In this document: piece after piece, positions 1-12,908 of the stretch
Layout of the letters: the number at the start of each line of letters is the position of its first letter
Numbering within the stretch: position 1 is the first letter of the stretch
Origin: Narthecium ossifragum
Taxonomy: Eukaryota; Streptophyta; Magnoliopsida; Dioscoreales; Nartheciaceae
Length of the DNA stretch: 64,000 bases
Assembly: GCA_963920575.1 (NCBI GenBank)
Contig: OY986972.1
Location: 10,738,010-10,802,009 of the forward strand
Direction of reading: 5' to 3'
Notes under the pieces: model-generated
What the model was told of the DNA's origin: nothing
Seen by the model: the letters and a program-made list of their open reading frames with translations, nothing else
Database searches by the model: none
Made by a program: the position numbers and the translations under genes

Positions 1-1690
1 GTCCTAACCCTGATTACCCAGCCGCGGTCCTATGGCTAGATCCGAGCTACCCAAGAGCCTCGGATCGGAGATCAACCCATCGCTTGCCTAAGCTGACATG
101 CCTCTAATGTATACAATCTAATGCATACAATGTATGAACCTATGGAAACATCTATCCTAGATGTCTCTCTACATATTACAACATCAGTTAAAGGTTCAAC
201 AGTTATTTAATAGCCCTCGGCACTCGCAGGCAACGGGCTAAGGTTCCACAATACCTCGTTAGCAAACACTCATAGTTAGCTAACGGCTAGGGAAGCAATA
301 AGCATTTAAGCTACTAATCAACCAAGTATTTAAATGCGGGTCAAAATCGTAAATTCGTCAAAGAGGTTAAACTCCCGATTCAATTCTCAATCTCGATAGA
401 AATCCTGTGAAAACATCGTGTATGCTTCCTAACATGATTGGATATCTATCATGAATGAAAACCAATCAAAGGAAACCAGAAAACACAGCTCAGTGGCCCA
501 CGGTCGATGCGACGGTCGATCCGACAGTCGACCGTGAGGCCACGATCGATCCGACGGTCGACCATGGGGTCAAATGAGGGAAAATCATAAGGGCCACGGT
601 CGATCGGCGCATCGACCCTCGGAAGCCCAAAACGGGACAGAGGCTCACGGACGATGCGACGGTCGATCCGATGGTCGACCGTGAGGCGGAAGGGAAAAGA
701 GAGGGAACCCGCGGTCGATCGGTTCATCGACCCTGGGAAGCCCAAAACGCGACAGTGTCTGACGGACGATGCGACGGTCGATCCGACGGTCGACCGTCAG
801 GCTCAAAAGAAGCGTATCCACGCTGGACGGTCGATCCGCCGATCGACCATCGAGCCTAATGCATTGTTCATCAGAACAGTGCTGGAAATCCAATTTCTTG
901 GATTTGAATGATCAAAACATGTTGAAAGTTGATGAAACTTTGCAAGCATGCGTAAAAGATGATGGAGAAGCTAATGGTAAGAATAAAACACGATTTTCAT
1001 GGTTAAATCTCAAACCTAGGTCTCAATGGCTGAAAATCGACAAAACGGCGATAATACGGAAATCGTCCGATAAAATACGGAAATCAACTGATAGGAATAC
1101 TAGAAGCAAGCCATAATGCACAATCATTGAACGACACGACATTCTAACAAGTATTCCTACAACGAAAATACAAGAAACCTATCCTAGGAGAACCCGTTCA
1201 CAGGATCGAGGTAGAAACACCTACTTGGGCAAGTAGGGCCGCTCCTCCACTCGTCCAACCAGTCAAGCTGCCAAGATCCGCTCCTCGAAGCTCGCGTATC
1301 CAAGCCCTAGCTCAGTCGTAGGGGAGAGAAAGAGAGAGAGAGGGAGAAGGAGACAACGACAGCAAAGGAGAAAAGAAAGAGAGAGAAAGGGACAGGCTAT
1401 ATATAGAGATCTGAACCGATCTCAGCCGTCCGATTCGATCTCTCCCGATCGAGCTCTGATCTTCCGGTCGAACGCACCCTTAAGGTTCTAATCAAATGCA
1501 TACATCAATCCAAGGCTGTGTGTTCAACGCGGGTGTGAAACTGACCACCAGAGGCCATATTTACCAAAATGCCCCTGGGGTAAAAAACCACCATACGATC
1601 GCCCGATCGTACCCGATGCGGAATCAAATCAACAGGAAAATGGCCCTCGACCCACGCGGTCGAGCCAGGTCAGAGGGACGGGCCCTCACA
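1..1690 (-). repeat. Element A 3' LTR (partial at the window edge)
   Basis: Colinear with 33697-35380, the matching part of A's 5' LTR, with only scattered differences. It ends in CCCTCACA, the complement of the TGTGAGGG LTR start. Positions about 490-860 hold a dense cluster of GGTCGATC/GTCGAC palindromic units. A CTATATATAG motif near 1397 may be the promoter. A purine-rich AGAGAGAGAGAGAGGGAGAAGGAG tract lies near 1328-1351. Confidence 0.85.
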
Positions 1691-1691
1691 A

Positions 1692-1978
1692 CCTAACAAC
1701 CTTAAAAAGAATTTCGTCCCAAAATTCAATAAGGATGAAGCCGGGAAAAGAATCAACTAGGCCTACCTGCACAAGCAAAGCTACAACTAGGGGCGCCAAC
1801 GCCCACAACAAGAAACTATCTGCCGGGGTGAACAGTCGGGGAAATTGCCGACGCATGCGATCCTCTTGCTCCCAAGTCAAACTCTCTGCACTGCCATGCC
1901 TCCATTTGATCATCATCAACGGTATCTATCTGCCTCTGAGCAGCTGATCCCATCTGTCCAAGATCTGCACTGGCTACT
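1692..1978 (-). pseudogene. Element A pol C-terminal end (chromodomain remnant)
   Basis: The minus-strand translation gives a chromodomain-like tail (WRHGSAESLTWEQE, then RRQFPRLF), followed by the motif that usually precedes the polypurine tract in Tekay elements (a 'WDEILFK' version of RDEIPFK). It lies directly inside the 3' LTR. The reading frame is broken near 1920. The rest of the integrase C-terminus is at 14499-14955, on the other side of the Athila insertion, and the 5-bp duplication CTACT marks the interruption. In chromoviruses this domain helps direct integration to heterochromatin (family knowledge). Confidence 0.7.
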
Positions 1979-3516
1979 TGATGTGTTGTCGCAGGCACTC
2001 AAAAATAAAACCAATACTCTTTAAGATAAATGTAGAAGTGCGAGTATGAGTCGATCCCACGAAGAGTGTTTAGCCTAGTTTTGTGCTTAGTGAACAAAGA
2101 TGGGGGGTTTTAAACGTGAGAAAACAATAAAGAAATAATCTAAAACGAAGAAACAAGTTGAATCAAGAGAACAAACCTTGGTCTGAGTCAACATCCACCA
2201 CCAAAATCCAACAACTAATCATCGATGCAAGTATCAATCAATTTATACCATGAATATTCACCGTCCGAATTCAATTCGAATCTCTCCTCAATCTTAGTTA
2301 ATTAGAAACAAGCGATCTAATCAACCCTAACTACTAAACAACCTAAGACAAGCGCTGTAGATTTAATCTAGTAGCAGCGTTAAGAATAGGGAGATCGATG
2401 AAGCTAAACAACACAAGCACAAGCGGTTGCATTTAATCTAGTTGAATATTCTTCCTAAGACCTAACAATCTCTGAAACGCAGTAGATTATTAAACCCTAG
2501 TTGGTTCGCAGATTAGAGGGATCAAACATTTCCAGATTTGATATCCAACCTAGTAGTAGATCACTATGAATAATAAACTAGTAGGCCTCCTAGCAATTAG
2601 ACAAGGTAATCATGAAGATTTAATCTCAGAAGAACATTCAATACTCATCTATAAACTGAACAATAAAAATAAATTAGATCTCACAGTTTCATTGATTCCG
2701 AGGTTTCAGTCTCCTCGACCAAGGATCAAGATTTAGCCACGCAGGGCCATCGAGAACAATCCTCCAAAAGATTTCATTAAACAAGAGAAAAGCTAGGAAA
2801 ATATAAAGGAGGAGAAAGAGTAGCCAAAAGTGTCTATTTATAAGCTTCCATCAAACCCTAACTCGGATTAGATCTCAGCCCTTGATCTTTCCTACAGAAC
2901 CAAAAGGATCGATCCCCCTTGGAAGAAGGATCGATCTTCTTCATCCGTGAGCTCAGGATCTGGAATTTGCCAAACAAGGATCGATCCCTCTTCCAAAGAG
3001 GATCGATCCCTTTTCTCTGGATTTCAATTTTTCCCTCACGGTCGATCCTTGCATCGTCCGTGAGAGCATATATTTTTGACAAAGGCTGACGGTTGATCTG
3101 GCGGTCGATCTGGCGGTCGACCGTGGGCCATTTTCAATAAGGGATCGATCCCCTTCTGAAGAGGGATCGATCCTCTTTATCTCTGCTTGTTTCTTCCGCT
3201 ATTCTGTCCTGCGCTTGTTGTAGTAAAAGCACTGTAACTTTCTCTAGGACGCTCCAAATCACGAACCGTAAAATTCTCCAGAAACTAGACTTCAAGAGCT
3301 TTTCATCCATATATGGTAGATCATCTGGTTCTTCATCAGCAGGTACAGATTAATCTTTAAAGTTGATCCATGCACTCTTTTCAGTTTCTTTTCGACTTAA
3401 GGACTTCAATTGCATCCTAAATCAAAACATAAGAATAATGAGTGTATTTAGGAACTAAATAAGCACAGGAGATTAAGTATTAGGGGATAAAAATATAACA
3501 TTATGCATCATCATCA
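1979..3516 (-). repeat. Athila element 3' LTR
   Basis: It starts TGATGATGATGC (read on the minus strand at 3516) and ends CAACACATCA at 1979. TATAAATAG lies near 2838 on the minus strand. Just upstream of it, at about 2900-3175, is a cluster of GGATCGATCC-type palindromes plus GGTCGATC units. It is highly similar to the right LTR, which has an extra C-rich insertion. Confidence 0.92.
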
Positions 3517-3535
3517 AATTCCCCCACACTTAGCT
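3517..3535 (-). promoter_or_regulatory. Polypurine-tract-like primer site of the Athila element
   Basis: Read on the minus strand, AGTGTGGGGGAATT sits directly before the 3' LTR start. This is the expected place for plus-strand priming. Similar CCCCACACTT strings on the plus strand occur at about 6711 and 7222 in the same 3' region and may be extra PPT-like copies. Confidence 0.6.
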
Positions 3536-3766
3536 TTTGCTCGTTCTCGGGCAAAACTAAAATTCACTCTACTCAAGATATCAAGGTTGCAACGCCATCA
3601 ACAAAGAAAACAATCAAGCTCTTCACAACTCATAACACATCATGAACAGCATTTTTAAACAACATAAAAATCAATCAGTAAGCATTTCCACTTGAAGATG
3701 AAGCATAATAAATAAGTAGACCCTCACAGAAATTAACACTCAACTCTCATGTGTTTGCAGGGTATG

Positions 3767-6131
3767 TGTCGCGCCCCGACCCGCGGACGCCAAACCGGGC
3801 CGGGACACGAGGGGGAAGGACCTACAACTACTATCCTCAACTGGCGGAAACAGTTGAGACTAACACACAGCTGGCGGAAACAGCTGACAACAAACACAAG
3901 GCGGAAGCAAACTTAACAACATCTATTACAAACCAGATATAACAGAGTTACACAAGGGTTCTAGTACAACAAGTTTACAAGGGATCAACCACAGTCCCAA
4001 AAAAGCTACAACACCCACCGGGGTCTCCGCAAAGGCACAAACAAAACCATCCTGACCCTCAGACATGGTCAGGTGCCGGCGCGCCACCACGAGACGACCG
4101 ACGGGGAAGTACCGGAGAGGAGCTGGGACCTGCACCTGCAAACAACACAGTCCAGGTAGCAATGAGCAACAGCTCAGCAGGGTCCTACTCTACCACTCTC
4201 GCTAAGAAGGCAACACCAAACGAACCAACTCTGAAGCCAAGTACTGAGGCTTGCCAAGGATCCCATAAATCCCATCAACAACCCGAAGGGCTCCTGTCCC
4301 AAGTACGCCTCTCCGACAACCACTGCTCAGGGGTGGGCAACTCCGACAATCCTTGACACAGGGTGGACATGACGCTATTAGTAGGACACCCTTCTCCAAG
4401 CGGGATCTCCGCACTTGGCGGAACGACCGTGGTTAAGACTACCATCTCTCAGTACTCCAAGCGGCAGAGCCAACACGACCCCTAACTCCCGACCAAAGAC
4501 TAAGTCTACCGAGGGAGTCCATCGATCCCATCGATGCTCTCCCCCCTAGGGTTCCTGTCCAACATACGTCCCTCCGATAGGCACTGCTCGAGGACTGGGC
4601 TACCTCCGATGGTGCTTGACACAGGGTGGGCCAGACGATACCTATAAGACACCCTTGCCCATGCTGGACACCAGCATGGGGACGTAAGTCGAGTAACGGC
4701 ATCCACCACTTAGCCTTTGATCACCGAAGTCCACGGGTCAACCCCATCCAGTCTAACCTAGCATGTCTAATGCACAGGGAACAGGGCAGGATATGAGTAG
4801 GGAAAACAGTAACAAACAACACAGCAAGGGCACACCTTCGGCCCGTTTATACTAACCACTCCCGTGGGTCATGACTCCTTCGGTTCACCACAAAGCGGAA
4901 AAAGGGCATAACCCATGGCCCACTTATACTAAGCATTCCCGAGGGTTCATTACTCCCTCGGTTAACCACAAAGCAGTAAACAATCCAGCAGGATAAGTAT
5001 CATGGTAAGCCCCGAGGGCAAAACCGTAAAAACCACTTGTATGCGCAACCCCGTGGGCAAAACTGCATTTAAAACAAGTAAAAACCTTCTCTGTATCGAA
5101 GGAGATCGATCTCATATAGCAATGAGATCGATCTGCCTCGAGGCTAGAAGCACCCGTCCTGGCCACCCAACGGGATCGATCTCCACCCATATGAAGATCG
5201 ATCTCGTATGTGACCCTTGACGCGCCGACGCCAACCGCCAAGTGATCGATCTCCCTCCCAGGGAGATCGCTCTCGCTCGGGCGGGGCGTGCCACCCCAAA
5301 CGAGATCGATCTCATCCTATGAGATCGATCTGGATGGGTTCACCGGCGGGCGGACGGCGAGGAAAGCCGCCGGAAACCTCAACCACACCTCAGCAAACTA
5401 GGTGGGTTGGTAGATCCAAGTGCCACGAAGCTACTCAAGGCTTCAAAACCGGAAAACATCAACTCCACAAGGAGATCCATTGAAATCAAAACCGGATTTC
5501 GACCCTTCAAAAGTAACCGGAGTCTTTGAGTAAGAACCCTACCTCCACAGAGCTGCTTCGATCCACGAGGCCAAACCTAGGATCTTCCTCACGCCGTCAC
5601 GGTTCCAACGAGCCTTCAACCTCCAGAAACGGTGGCCGGAGTAGGGAGAACGGAGGACGAAAGGGCTGCCGGAACAGGGTAAGAAAATAGAGCTCTCGCG
5701 AGGAAGAAGAAGAAGGAAAACCCCGCCAAGGAGAAGGGAAGGAGAAGGGGATAAGGCCAAGGAAAGCCGGCGAAGGCGGGGGAAAGGCGAAGGAGGGGAG
5801 CAGAAGTCTCCCCTCCCCTGACAGGGGAAGCGACGACCATCGCCGTGGCCGTCCTTCGAATGCCACCGCCAACGACTTCCAGGCACAGAGAGATCGATCT
5901 CCATGCCATGCAGATCGATCTCCCTTGCCCAGAACGGCAACCTTGGGTTGAGACTCAGGCCCAAGCCCAAAACTTCCGATCCCGGGTCCACCTAACCTTT
6001 CTAAACAAACACAAGCACCAAACAAGGTCTGTGTGTGCACACCCAGTGTGAAACGACCACCAAGGCGCAATTTTCCAAATTGCCCTTGGAGTTAACAACA
6101 AGCCACGGGGATAGAGGGGCGGGTCCTCACA
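3767..6131 (-). repeat. Solo LTR of Tekay-type element in the Athila 3' region
   Basis: It begins TGTCGCGCCCCGACCC and ends GGTCCTCACA, which are the ends of the Tekay LTR family in reverse. The flanking 5-bp repeats are identical (GTATG at 3762-3766 and 6132-6136). No internal region is present, so it is a solo LTR left by LTR-LTR recombination. GATCGATCTC palindromes cluster at 5102-5335 and at 5890-5930. A purine-rich tract of small GGAGAAGG units occupies about 5690-5815. Confidence 0.92.
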
Positions 6132-7418
6132 GTATGTATTTCACTCAAATTCATTCCAATGAAAGTGATCTACCATAGGCTTGCATATCTTCTCATTCTC
6201 CACTACTAGAATCACATGCATAACACGAATCATAAGGACTTCAAAAGGTTGTAATGGGGTCCAGGATTAAGGTGGGAAATATTTGGGCATGTAGCTTAAA
6301 AGCCAATGGAATTAATGGAGCAAAAATGCATCAATAAGACATGTACAACCAATCACTCCATTCAGCAAGTTCTTCAATTTGGCTTCCATATACTCAAACC
6401 GTATAACATTACGACATTGGCAAAGAGATTGTTCAAATGAATACTTTTTAACTGAAATAGTGAACAATCTTTTGCAAAAACTTCCAGCTTTGTAGAGATC
6501 ATACATAAACATACCCCTTTCTTGGAGTATTAGGAGGATTCATAAACACAGTTTGTAACATGAAAAACAGTTTCCTCCTTCACTTTCTTTTCTTCTTTTC
6601 TTTTTCTGATTTTTTTTCTTTTTTTTTTCTTCAGAAACAACATACTCACAAATTGAGTATGAAAATAAACTCCACTTCACCAATCATAGCCATACCACAA
6701 ATCCAAACACCCCCACACTTGAACTTTTGCACCCATACATGTCATAATGATGATCAATGCTCCACTAGTTTTATGGCTTGGGTAACGGAAATATTTTTCA
6801 GGTTTAAGGCTTGTAATGTGGGTTAACAATGAAGTCAATAAAGCTCAAAGGAGTTTAGCAAAAGGAAAAAATTAATTGCAAGGTAGGCTATTTGGCTTAT
6901 GTAGCTTATAACAAAGATGGCCTTAATCATGTTCATGTATACATGTGTCAATGTGAACTCAAATAGAATCAAAGCAAGTTCTAGAGAAACAAATCCATGG
7001 AAGAATATCTCTCATGAAAGAAATTAGTGAGACTGATATGAATGTGTCAGTCTAAAGGCTCAAAATCTCACCAGCTTTTGTCTACTCATGTAGTCACTAC
7101 CATCTCAAGGAAAATAACTCAACTAATTAATTCCAAGTCGCAAAATTACTCATTCAATCATGTTATGAATATGTCAAGCTTAACTAGTTCTCGCTCATGG
7201 CATATGCAACCTAGATCTCCTACCCCACACTTGAAACTAACATTGTTCTCAATGTAAGGTGGAATGCAAAGAAAAGCAAAAATAACTAAAATGGAAATGC
7301 GAAAATAAAAAAAGAGAAAGGAACGAACTCCCCTTGGGTTGCCTCCCAAGCAGCGCCTTTGTTTATTGTCATTGGCTCGACTTCATGCTGGCTTCTTTAA
7401 TCAGTATAAGATGGTTCC
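6132..7418 (-). other. Athila 3' untranslated region, no credible gene
   Basis: This AT-rich stretch lies downstream of the pol stop. It has a T-rich tract at 6586-6634 and two CCCCACACTT motifs. Only short open frames without recognisable domains are present, and no env-like frame was found. The remainder of the region lies beyond the solo LTR at 3517-3766. Confidence 0.6.
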
Positions 7419-10148
7419 TCAAGGTTCAATTTTTCCAAACTTTTTATTTAGAACGCCTTCATAGAAAGGTTTAAGTCGATGGCCATTCACCGTAAACATT
7501 TTGGAAGTGGCTAAACTTTGAATTTCAACTGCACCATGAGAAAAAACAATAGTAACAATAAAAGGTCCAATCCAACGAGAACGCAACTTACCTGGAAACA
7601 AACGTAAGCATGATTGGTAAAGGAGAACTTTTTGACCAACTTTAAACTCCTTTCTAGAGATCACCTTATCATGAAAAGCTTTTGTCTTTTCCTTGTAAAT
7701 CCTAGCGCTCTCATAGGCATCGTTGGGAATTTCCTCTAATTCTTGCAGTTGCAACTTCCTGTGTTCTCCACTCTCATCCATGTTCATATTAAAGCTCTTG
7801 ATAGCCCAATAAGCTTTATGTTCTAACTTAACTGGAAGGTGACATGGTTTCCCAAATACCAAGCGGTAAGGTGACATACCGATGGGTGTCTTATATGCCG
7901 TCCTGAACGCCCACAAAGCATCATTCAAACGCAAACTCCAATCTTTTCTATTTGGATTTACCGTCTTTTCAATGATGGACTTGATCTCTCGATTTGACAC
8001 TTCCGCTTGTCCACTAGTTTGCGGATGATAGGCGGTTGACACCTTATGGGTCACATGGTACTTCCTTAGCAACGCCTCCACAGTTCGATTACAAAAGTGC
8101 GTTCCTCGATCACTTATGAATGCTCTTGGAATTCCAAACCTGGATAATATGTTAGACTTGATAAAATCTGTAACAACTTTAGAATCATCAGTCCTGGTAG
8201 CTTTAGCTTCTACCCATTTTGAAACATAATCCACAGCAAGTAGAATATAAACATAACCAAAAGATATAGGGAACGGACCCATGAAATCGATTCCCCAAAC
8301 ATCAAAAATTTCGCAAAATAATATGGGGGTTTGTGGCATCTCATTCCGTTGGGATATATTACCTGTCTTTTGACAATTCTCGCATGACTTACAAAGAGAA
8401 TATGAATCTCGAAATAAAGAAGGCCAATAGAAACCACATTCTAACACTTTTCTTGCCGTTCTCTTCACTCCAAAGTGACCTCCACAAGCATAGGAATGGC
8501 AAAAAGTTAGTATAGAAATAATTTCATTTTCAGGAACACACCTTCTTATTACTTGATCTGTACAATGCTTCCATAAATATGGGTCATCCCACACATAGTA
8601 TTTGGCATCACTTTTGATCTTATCTCTTTGAGCCTTAGACAAATCAGAAGGTAACATATTAGTAACCAAATAATTCACAATATTTGCATACCAAGGTAAT
8701 GTCACATTTGAGGAGAACAGTTGTTCATCAGGGAATGTTTCCTGCAGACGAAGTTTATCCTCCACATGAATTAAACGACTCAGATGATCTGCAACCCGAT
8801 TTTCTGTTCCTCTTTTGTCTTTTATCTCCAAATCAAATTCACTCAAGAGAAGTATCCATCGTATTAATCTCGGCTTTGCCTCCTTCTTCGTCATTAAATA
8901 ACGAAGGGCTGCATGATCAGAGTAAACAATGACTTTAGTACCAAGTAAATAAGAACGAAATTTTTCTAAAGCAAACACAACAGCTAAAAGTTCTTTTTCA
9001 GTTGTAGAATAATTTCTCTGGGCATCATCCAAAGTCTTGGAAGCATAAAAAATTGCATGAGAAGCTCTTCCAATCTTTTGACCCAAAACCGCGCCTGCTG
9101 CATAATCACTTACGTCACACATTATTTCGAAAGGAACGCTCCAGTCTGGGGGCTGAATAACTGGGGTTGAAGTAAAAAATTCTTTCAGTTTATCAAATGC
9201 CTCTTTGCATGCATCATCGAACTCAAAAACCTTGTCCTTTTGTAACAACGTGCATAACGGTAATGCCATTTTGGAGAAGTCCTTGATGAATCTTGGGTAA
9301 AAACCTGCATGTTCAAGAAAAGAACGAACTTCCCGCACACTAGTGGGATAAGGTAAAGACTGAATGACATCAACTTTAGCTTTATCAACTTCAATTCCTT
9401 TAGATGAAACAACATGACCCAAAACTATACCTTGTTCAATCATGAAATGACATTTCTCAGAATTTAACACAAGGCTAGTTTCTATGCATCTTTGAAGAAC
9501 AAGTGTAAGGTTATGTAAACAATTATCAAAAGAGTTTCCATAAACTGTGAAATCATCCATAAAAACCTCTATGATATGTTCAATATAATATGAGAATATA
9601 CTAACCATACACCTTTGGAAAGTAGCTAAAGCGTTGCAAAGGCCAAAAGGCATGCGACGATATGCAAAAGTTCCAAATGGGCATGTGAACGTCGTCTTTT
9701 CCTGATCTTCAGGGGCAATTGCAATCTGAAAATAACCTGAATAACCATCAAGAAAACAATAATAAGAATGACCAGCTAATCTTTCAAGCATCTTATCAAT
9801 AAAAGGTAAAGGGAAGTGGTCCTTGCGGGTTATAGCATTCAATTTTCTATAATCAATACAAACCCTCCACCCATTTTGCACACGGGTGGGAACTAACTCA
9901 TCTTTGTGATTTCTCACCACGGTTATTCCTGTCTTTTTAGGAACCACTTGAACTGGACTAACCCAAGTGCTATCCGAAATAGGATAGATCACTCCAACTT
10001 CAAGAAGTTTGAGGATCTCCTTCTTTACAACATCCATCATGGGCGGGTTTAACCTTCTTTGTGGTTGGCGGGAAGGTTTCGCTCCCTTTTCAAGCAAGAT
10101 ACGATGCATACATGTACTCGGGTTGATTCCCTTGATGTCTGCAATTGT
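7419..10148 (-). CDS. Athila pol: reverse transcriptase, RNase H, integrase
   Basis: This open frame of about 900 codons continues in frame from gag-protease after the TAG at 10149-10151. RT domain: [11 protein letters not shown] and the catalytic FMDDF at about residue 183. RNase H: Asp in [10 protein letters not shown], Glu in [11 protein letters not shown] and Asp in [10 protein letters not shown] (near residue 395). Integrase: His/His then Cys/Cys zinc region ([10 protein letters not shown] then CKSCENC, residues about 530-580), then DDE residues in [18 protein letters not shown] and QAEVSNREI. The C-terminus ends without a chromodomain, as is usual in Athila. It is read without frameshifts to a stop at 7419. 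It copies element RNA to DNA and integrates it. The upstream stop means normal polyprotein translation would end first. Confidence 0.9.
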   Translation of the reverse strand, partial: TIADIKGINPSTCMHRILLEKGAKPSRQPQRRLNPPMMDVVKKEILKLLEVGVIYPISDSTWVSPVQVVPKKTGITVVRNHKDELVPTRVQNGWRVCIDYRKLNAITRKDHFPLPFIDKMLERLAGHSYYCFLDGYSGYFQIAIAPEDQEKTTFTCPFGTFAYRRMPFGLCNALATFQRCMVSIFSYYIEHIIEVFMDDFTVYGNSFDNCLHNLTLVLQRCIETSLVLNSEKCHFMIEQGIVLGHVVSSKGIEVDKAKVDVIQSLPYPTSVREVRSFLEHAGFYPRFIKDFSKMALPLCTLLQKDKVFEFDDACKEAFDKLKEFFTSTPVIQPPDWSVPFEIMCDVSDYAAGAVLGQKIGRASHAIFYASKTLDDAQRNYSTTEKELLAVVFALEKFRSYLLGTKVIVYSDHAALRYLMTKKEAKPRLIRWILLLSEFDLEIKDKRGTENRVADHLSRLIHVEDKLRLQETFPDEQLFSSNVTLPWYANIVNYLVTNMLPSDLSKAQRDKIKSDAKYYVWDDPYLWKHCTDQVIRRCVPENEIISILTFCHSYACGGHFGVKRTARKVLECGFYWPSLFRDSYSLCKSCENCQKTGNISQRNEMPQTPILFCEIFDVWGIDFMGPFPISFGYVYILLAVDYVSKWVEAKATRTDDSKVVTDFIKSNILSRFGIPRAFISDRGTHFCNRTVEALLRKYHVTHKVSTAYHPQTSGQAEVSNREIKSIIEKTVNPNRKDWSLRLNDALWAFRTAYKTPIGMSPYRLVFGKPCHLPVKLEHKAYWAIKSFNMNMDESGEHRKLQLQELEEIPNDAYESARIYKEKTKAFHDKVISRKEFKVGQKVLLYQSCLRLFPGKLRSRWIGPFIVTIVFSHGAVEIQSLATSKMFTVNGHRLKPFYEGVLNKKFGKIEP

Positions 10149-12758
10149 CTAACCAATAGCTGTCTTATGCTTCTTAAGAACCTGCACAAGTTTTTCTTCC
10201 TGTGGTGCACTAAGGTTATTGGAAATAATCACTGGTAACACTCCTTCATCTCCAAGAAAAGCATATTTAAGATGATTAGGAAGAGGTTTCAGATCTGGAA
10301 TAGGTGGTTGCAATACAGAAGGTAATGATTTCTCATTAGAAACAGGTAATGGACTATAAGAATCGTTATCAGATTGCTGAATTATCGAAAAATCATTCAG
10401 TGTTGCAACAGTTTCCTGTAAACTAGTACTCAAAAATAGCTCCTCATTTTCTTCCTCCAGAGATTTACTAATAGCCACTTCCAATTCATCTTTATCACTA
10501 AGTTCAAAAACTTCCTGTGATAAATAATCAATCACATCAATTGAATACACTGAACAATTATCAGCAGGATATTTCATGGCATCATAAATATTAAACTTAA
10601 CAGTTTCACCATCAAATTCCATGGTAAATGTGCCACTATGGACATCTATCTTAGTCTTGGATGTCTTCAAAAAAGGTCTCCTCAATAATATAGGAGTACT
10701 ATGATCACCATTCTCCATATCAAGCACATAAAAATCAGCAGGGAAAACTAAATCATTGATTTGTACAAGAATATCTTCAACTACACCTTTAGGATAGGCG
10801 TTAGATCTGTCAGCCAATTGAATCACAACACCAGTTTCATTCAAAGGCCCAAGTTTTAAAGAATAATATATAGAATATGGCATGACATTGATAGAAGCTC
10901 CCAAATCTAACATGGCTTTCTCAAATTTGGTGTTACCAATTGTACATGGGATAGTAAACACACCTGGATCCCTACACTTTGTACAAATTTTTCTTTGCAG
11001 AATTGCAGAAACATTTTCCCCTACTTTCACCTTCTCACATCCTTTAAGTTTCTGCTTCCTCTTAATTGTGCACAATTCTTTCAAGAATTTAGCATAACGA
11101 GGTACTTGTTTAAGAGCATCTAAAAGTGGAATATTTACCTCGCATCGGCGAAAAGTCTCATATAGATCTGAATTCTTCTCATATTTTCTTGATTCTATCA
11201 AAACCTGAGGAAAAGGAGGTACAGGTTTATAATCACAAAGAGGTGGAAACTTACGCTTAGGTATGTCGTCGTCATCGGGAAAGATTTTGTCCGCGACGAT
11301 GTCTTGCTCGTTTCCTTGCGCAGACGATGTAGGAACTTCCTTTGTTGGAACCTCAACTTCTTTACCACTTCTCAAAATAATTGCACTTGCATTCTCTTTT
11401 GGATTTACTACCGTTTGAGAGGATAATTTTCCCGAATTTTGCGCTTCTAGCTTGCTAATTGCCGACGCCATCTGGCCTACCTGATGCTCCAAACGTTGAA
11501 TACTAGCCTTCGTCTCCTGTTGAAATTGCGAAGTATTAGTAGAAAGAGATTGAACTATATCTTCTAAAGAAATATCAGAATTCAAAGTTGGGTTTGGTTG
11601 TGGTCTCGGGGGATATGGCGGTCTATATTCTTGATATTGCTGTCCAGTTGGACGAAATTGAGTTGTAGGCTGATTTACTTGTGGATTCCCATAGTTGAGA
11701 TTGGGGTGATCCCTCCATCCCGGATTATACGTGTTTGAATAGGGATTATACTTCCTTTGCGGTGGTCCTGGGAAACTCCCCGCTACATTCACTTGTTCAA
11801 TGGGCTCCTCTTGAAGAGTTGGGCACATGTCAGTTGGATGTCCTGCCACCGAACAAATCCCGCAAACTTTCGCTGTTTGCATATTACCTACAACCATTTG
11901 ACGAACAAGAGAAGTTAGACTTGCAATCTGTTGTTCAAGAGATGAGACATTTACCTCATTAACATGTTTTGAATAAGAATCAAGTCTAGTATTAAATTGT
12001 TGAGAATTAGCAGCCATATTTGCAATCAAGTTCCTCGCGGCTTCAGGAGTTTTATCCACCAAAGCTCCTCCACTAGCGGCATCAATCATACTCCTGTCAT
12101 TGGTTAGTAAGCCCTCATAAAAATATTGGATAAGTAATTGCTCACTAATTTGATGGTGGGGACAGCTTGCACATAATTTCTTAAAACGTTCCCAATATTC
12201 ATGTAGAGATTCTCCGTTATGTTGCTTTACACCACAGATCTCTTTCCTAATGTTGGCCGCTCTTGAGGCTGGAAAATACTTCTCTGAAAACAACCTCTTC
12301 ATCTCATTCCATGTGGTAATACTCCCAGATGGTAAATAATAAAGCCAATCCTTAGCCGAATCCTTCAAAGAAAACGGAAAGGCTCTCAATTTGATTTGAT
12401 CTTCAGTCACCCCCATGGGTTTCATACTTGTGCACACAACATGAAGCTCCTTTAAATGTTTGTGAGGATCCTCACCTGAAAGTCCATGAAAAGTGGGTAA
12501 GAGATGTATTAGTCCATATTTCAATTCAAAAGTAGTAGCAACATCCAAAGTAGGGAATGTAATGCATAAAGGTTGTTGATTCAAATCTGGGGCTGCAAGC
12601 TCTTTTAGAGTCCGATTTCCGGCCATGACTTCTTCCTCTTCTAATTCCGAATCACTGATAAATACGTGGTCAAGAGCCAAATCGTCCTCCTCAGGATTAT
12701 TCCGAGCTTCTCTCCTTAACCTGCGCAAAGTTCTTTCTATCTCTGGATCGTACTGCAA
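10149..12758 (-). CDS. Athila gag and protease part of the polyprotein
   Basis: An 869-residue open frame. It begins with an acidic N-terminal region, then the retrotransposon gag domain (about residues 70-250, with WNEMKRLFSEKYFPAS and the ESLHEYWERFKKLCASCPHH block). A Pro/Gln/Tyr-rich linker follows, with a zinc knuckle CGICSVAGHPTDMC near residue 298 (CX2CX4HX4C spacing). The aspartic protease motif LDLGASINVMP lies near residue 618; Leu replaces the usual Ser or Thr, which is typical of Athila. The frame ends at TAG (10149-10151) in AIG-stop-TIADIKG. Related elements have a sense codon there, so I infer a TGG-to-TAG nonsense change. The first Met at 12758 is plausible but not certain as the start. 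Confidence 0.9.
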   Translation of the reverse strand: MQYDPEIERTLRRLRREARNNPEEDDLALDHVFISDSELEEEEVMAGNRTLKELAAPDLNQQPLCITFPTLDVATTFELKYGLIHLLPTFHGLSGEDPHKHLKELHVVCTSMKPMGVTEDQIKLRAFPFSLKDSAKDWLYYLPSGSITTWNEMKRLFSEKYFPASRAANIRKEICGVKQHNGESLHEYWERFKKLCASCPHHQISEQLLIQYFYEGLLTNDRSMIDAASGGALVDKTPEAARNLIANMAANSQQFNTRLDSYSKHVNEVNVSSLEQQIASLTSLVRQMVVGNMQTAKVCGICSVAGHPTDMCPTLQEEPIEQVNVAGSFPGPPQRKYNPYSNTYNPGWRDHPNLNYGNPQVNQPTTQFRPTGQQYQEYRPPYPPRPQPNPTLNSDISLEDIVQSLSTNTSQFQQETKASIQRLEHQVGQMASAISKLEAQNSGKLSSQTVVNPKENASAIILRSGKEVEVPTKEVPTSSAQGNEQDIVADKIFPDDDDIPKRKFPPLCDYKPVPPFPQVLIESRKYEKNSDLYETFRRCEVNIPLLDALKQVPRYAKFLKELCTIKRKQKLKGCEKVKVGENVSAILQRKICTKCRDPGVFTIPCTIGNTKFEKAMLDLGASINVMPYSIYYSLKLGPLNETGVVIQLADRSNAYPKGVVEDILVQINDLVFPADFYVLDMENGDHSTPILLRRPFLKTSKTKIDVHSGTFTMEFDGETVKFNIYDAMKYPADNCSVYSIDVIDYLSQEVFELSDKDELEVAISKSLEEENEELFLSTSLQETVATLNDFSIIQQSDNDSYSPLPVSNEKSLPSVLQPPIPDLKPLPNHLKYAFLGDEGVLPVIISNNLSAPQEEKLVQVLKKHKTAIG

Positions 12759-12908
12759 ATCACCTTAATTAAAAGATCGAGCTGTACTCATAAACAATCA
12801 AGAAGATTCCGGTTAAAACGAGAAAAAGAAATCAAGAAAATTCATATAACTCTTTTCTTTTAATGAAAATAAGGATCACAATAAACACAAAAGTCAACTA
12901 GAATCACT

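Noticed and set aside
480..860. Possible CRISPR-like array because of repeated GGTCGATCCGAC units
   Set aside because: Unit lengths and spacers are irregular, the sequence lies in a retrotransposon LTR and the genome is a plant.
5539..6070. Long overlapping minus-strand open frames of 97-157 codons, Pro/Ser/Phe-rich
   Set aside because: They lie inside the solo LTR over a G/A-rich tract (C/T-rich on the minus strand). Similar frames appear in every Tekay LTR at the same place and have no domain.
8210..8515. Small frames on both strands inside the Athila integrase
   Set aside because: They are shadows of the pol frame on 7419-10148.
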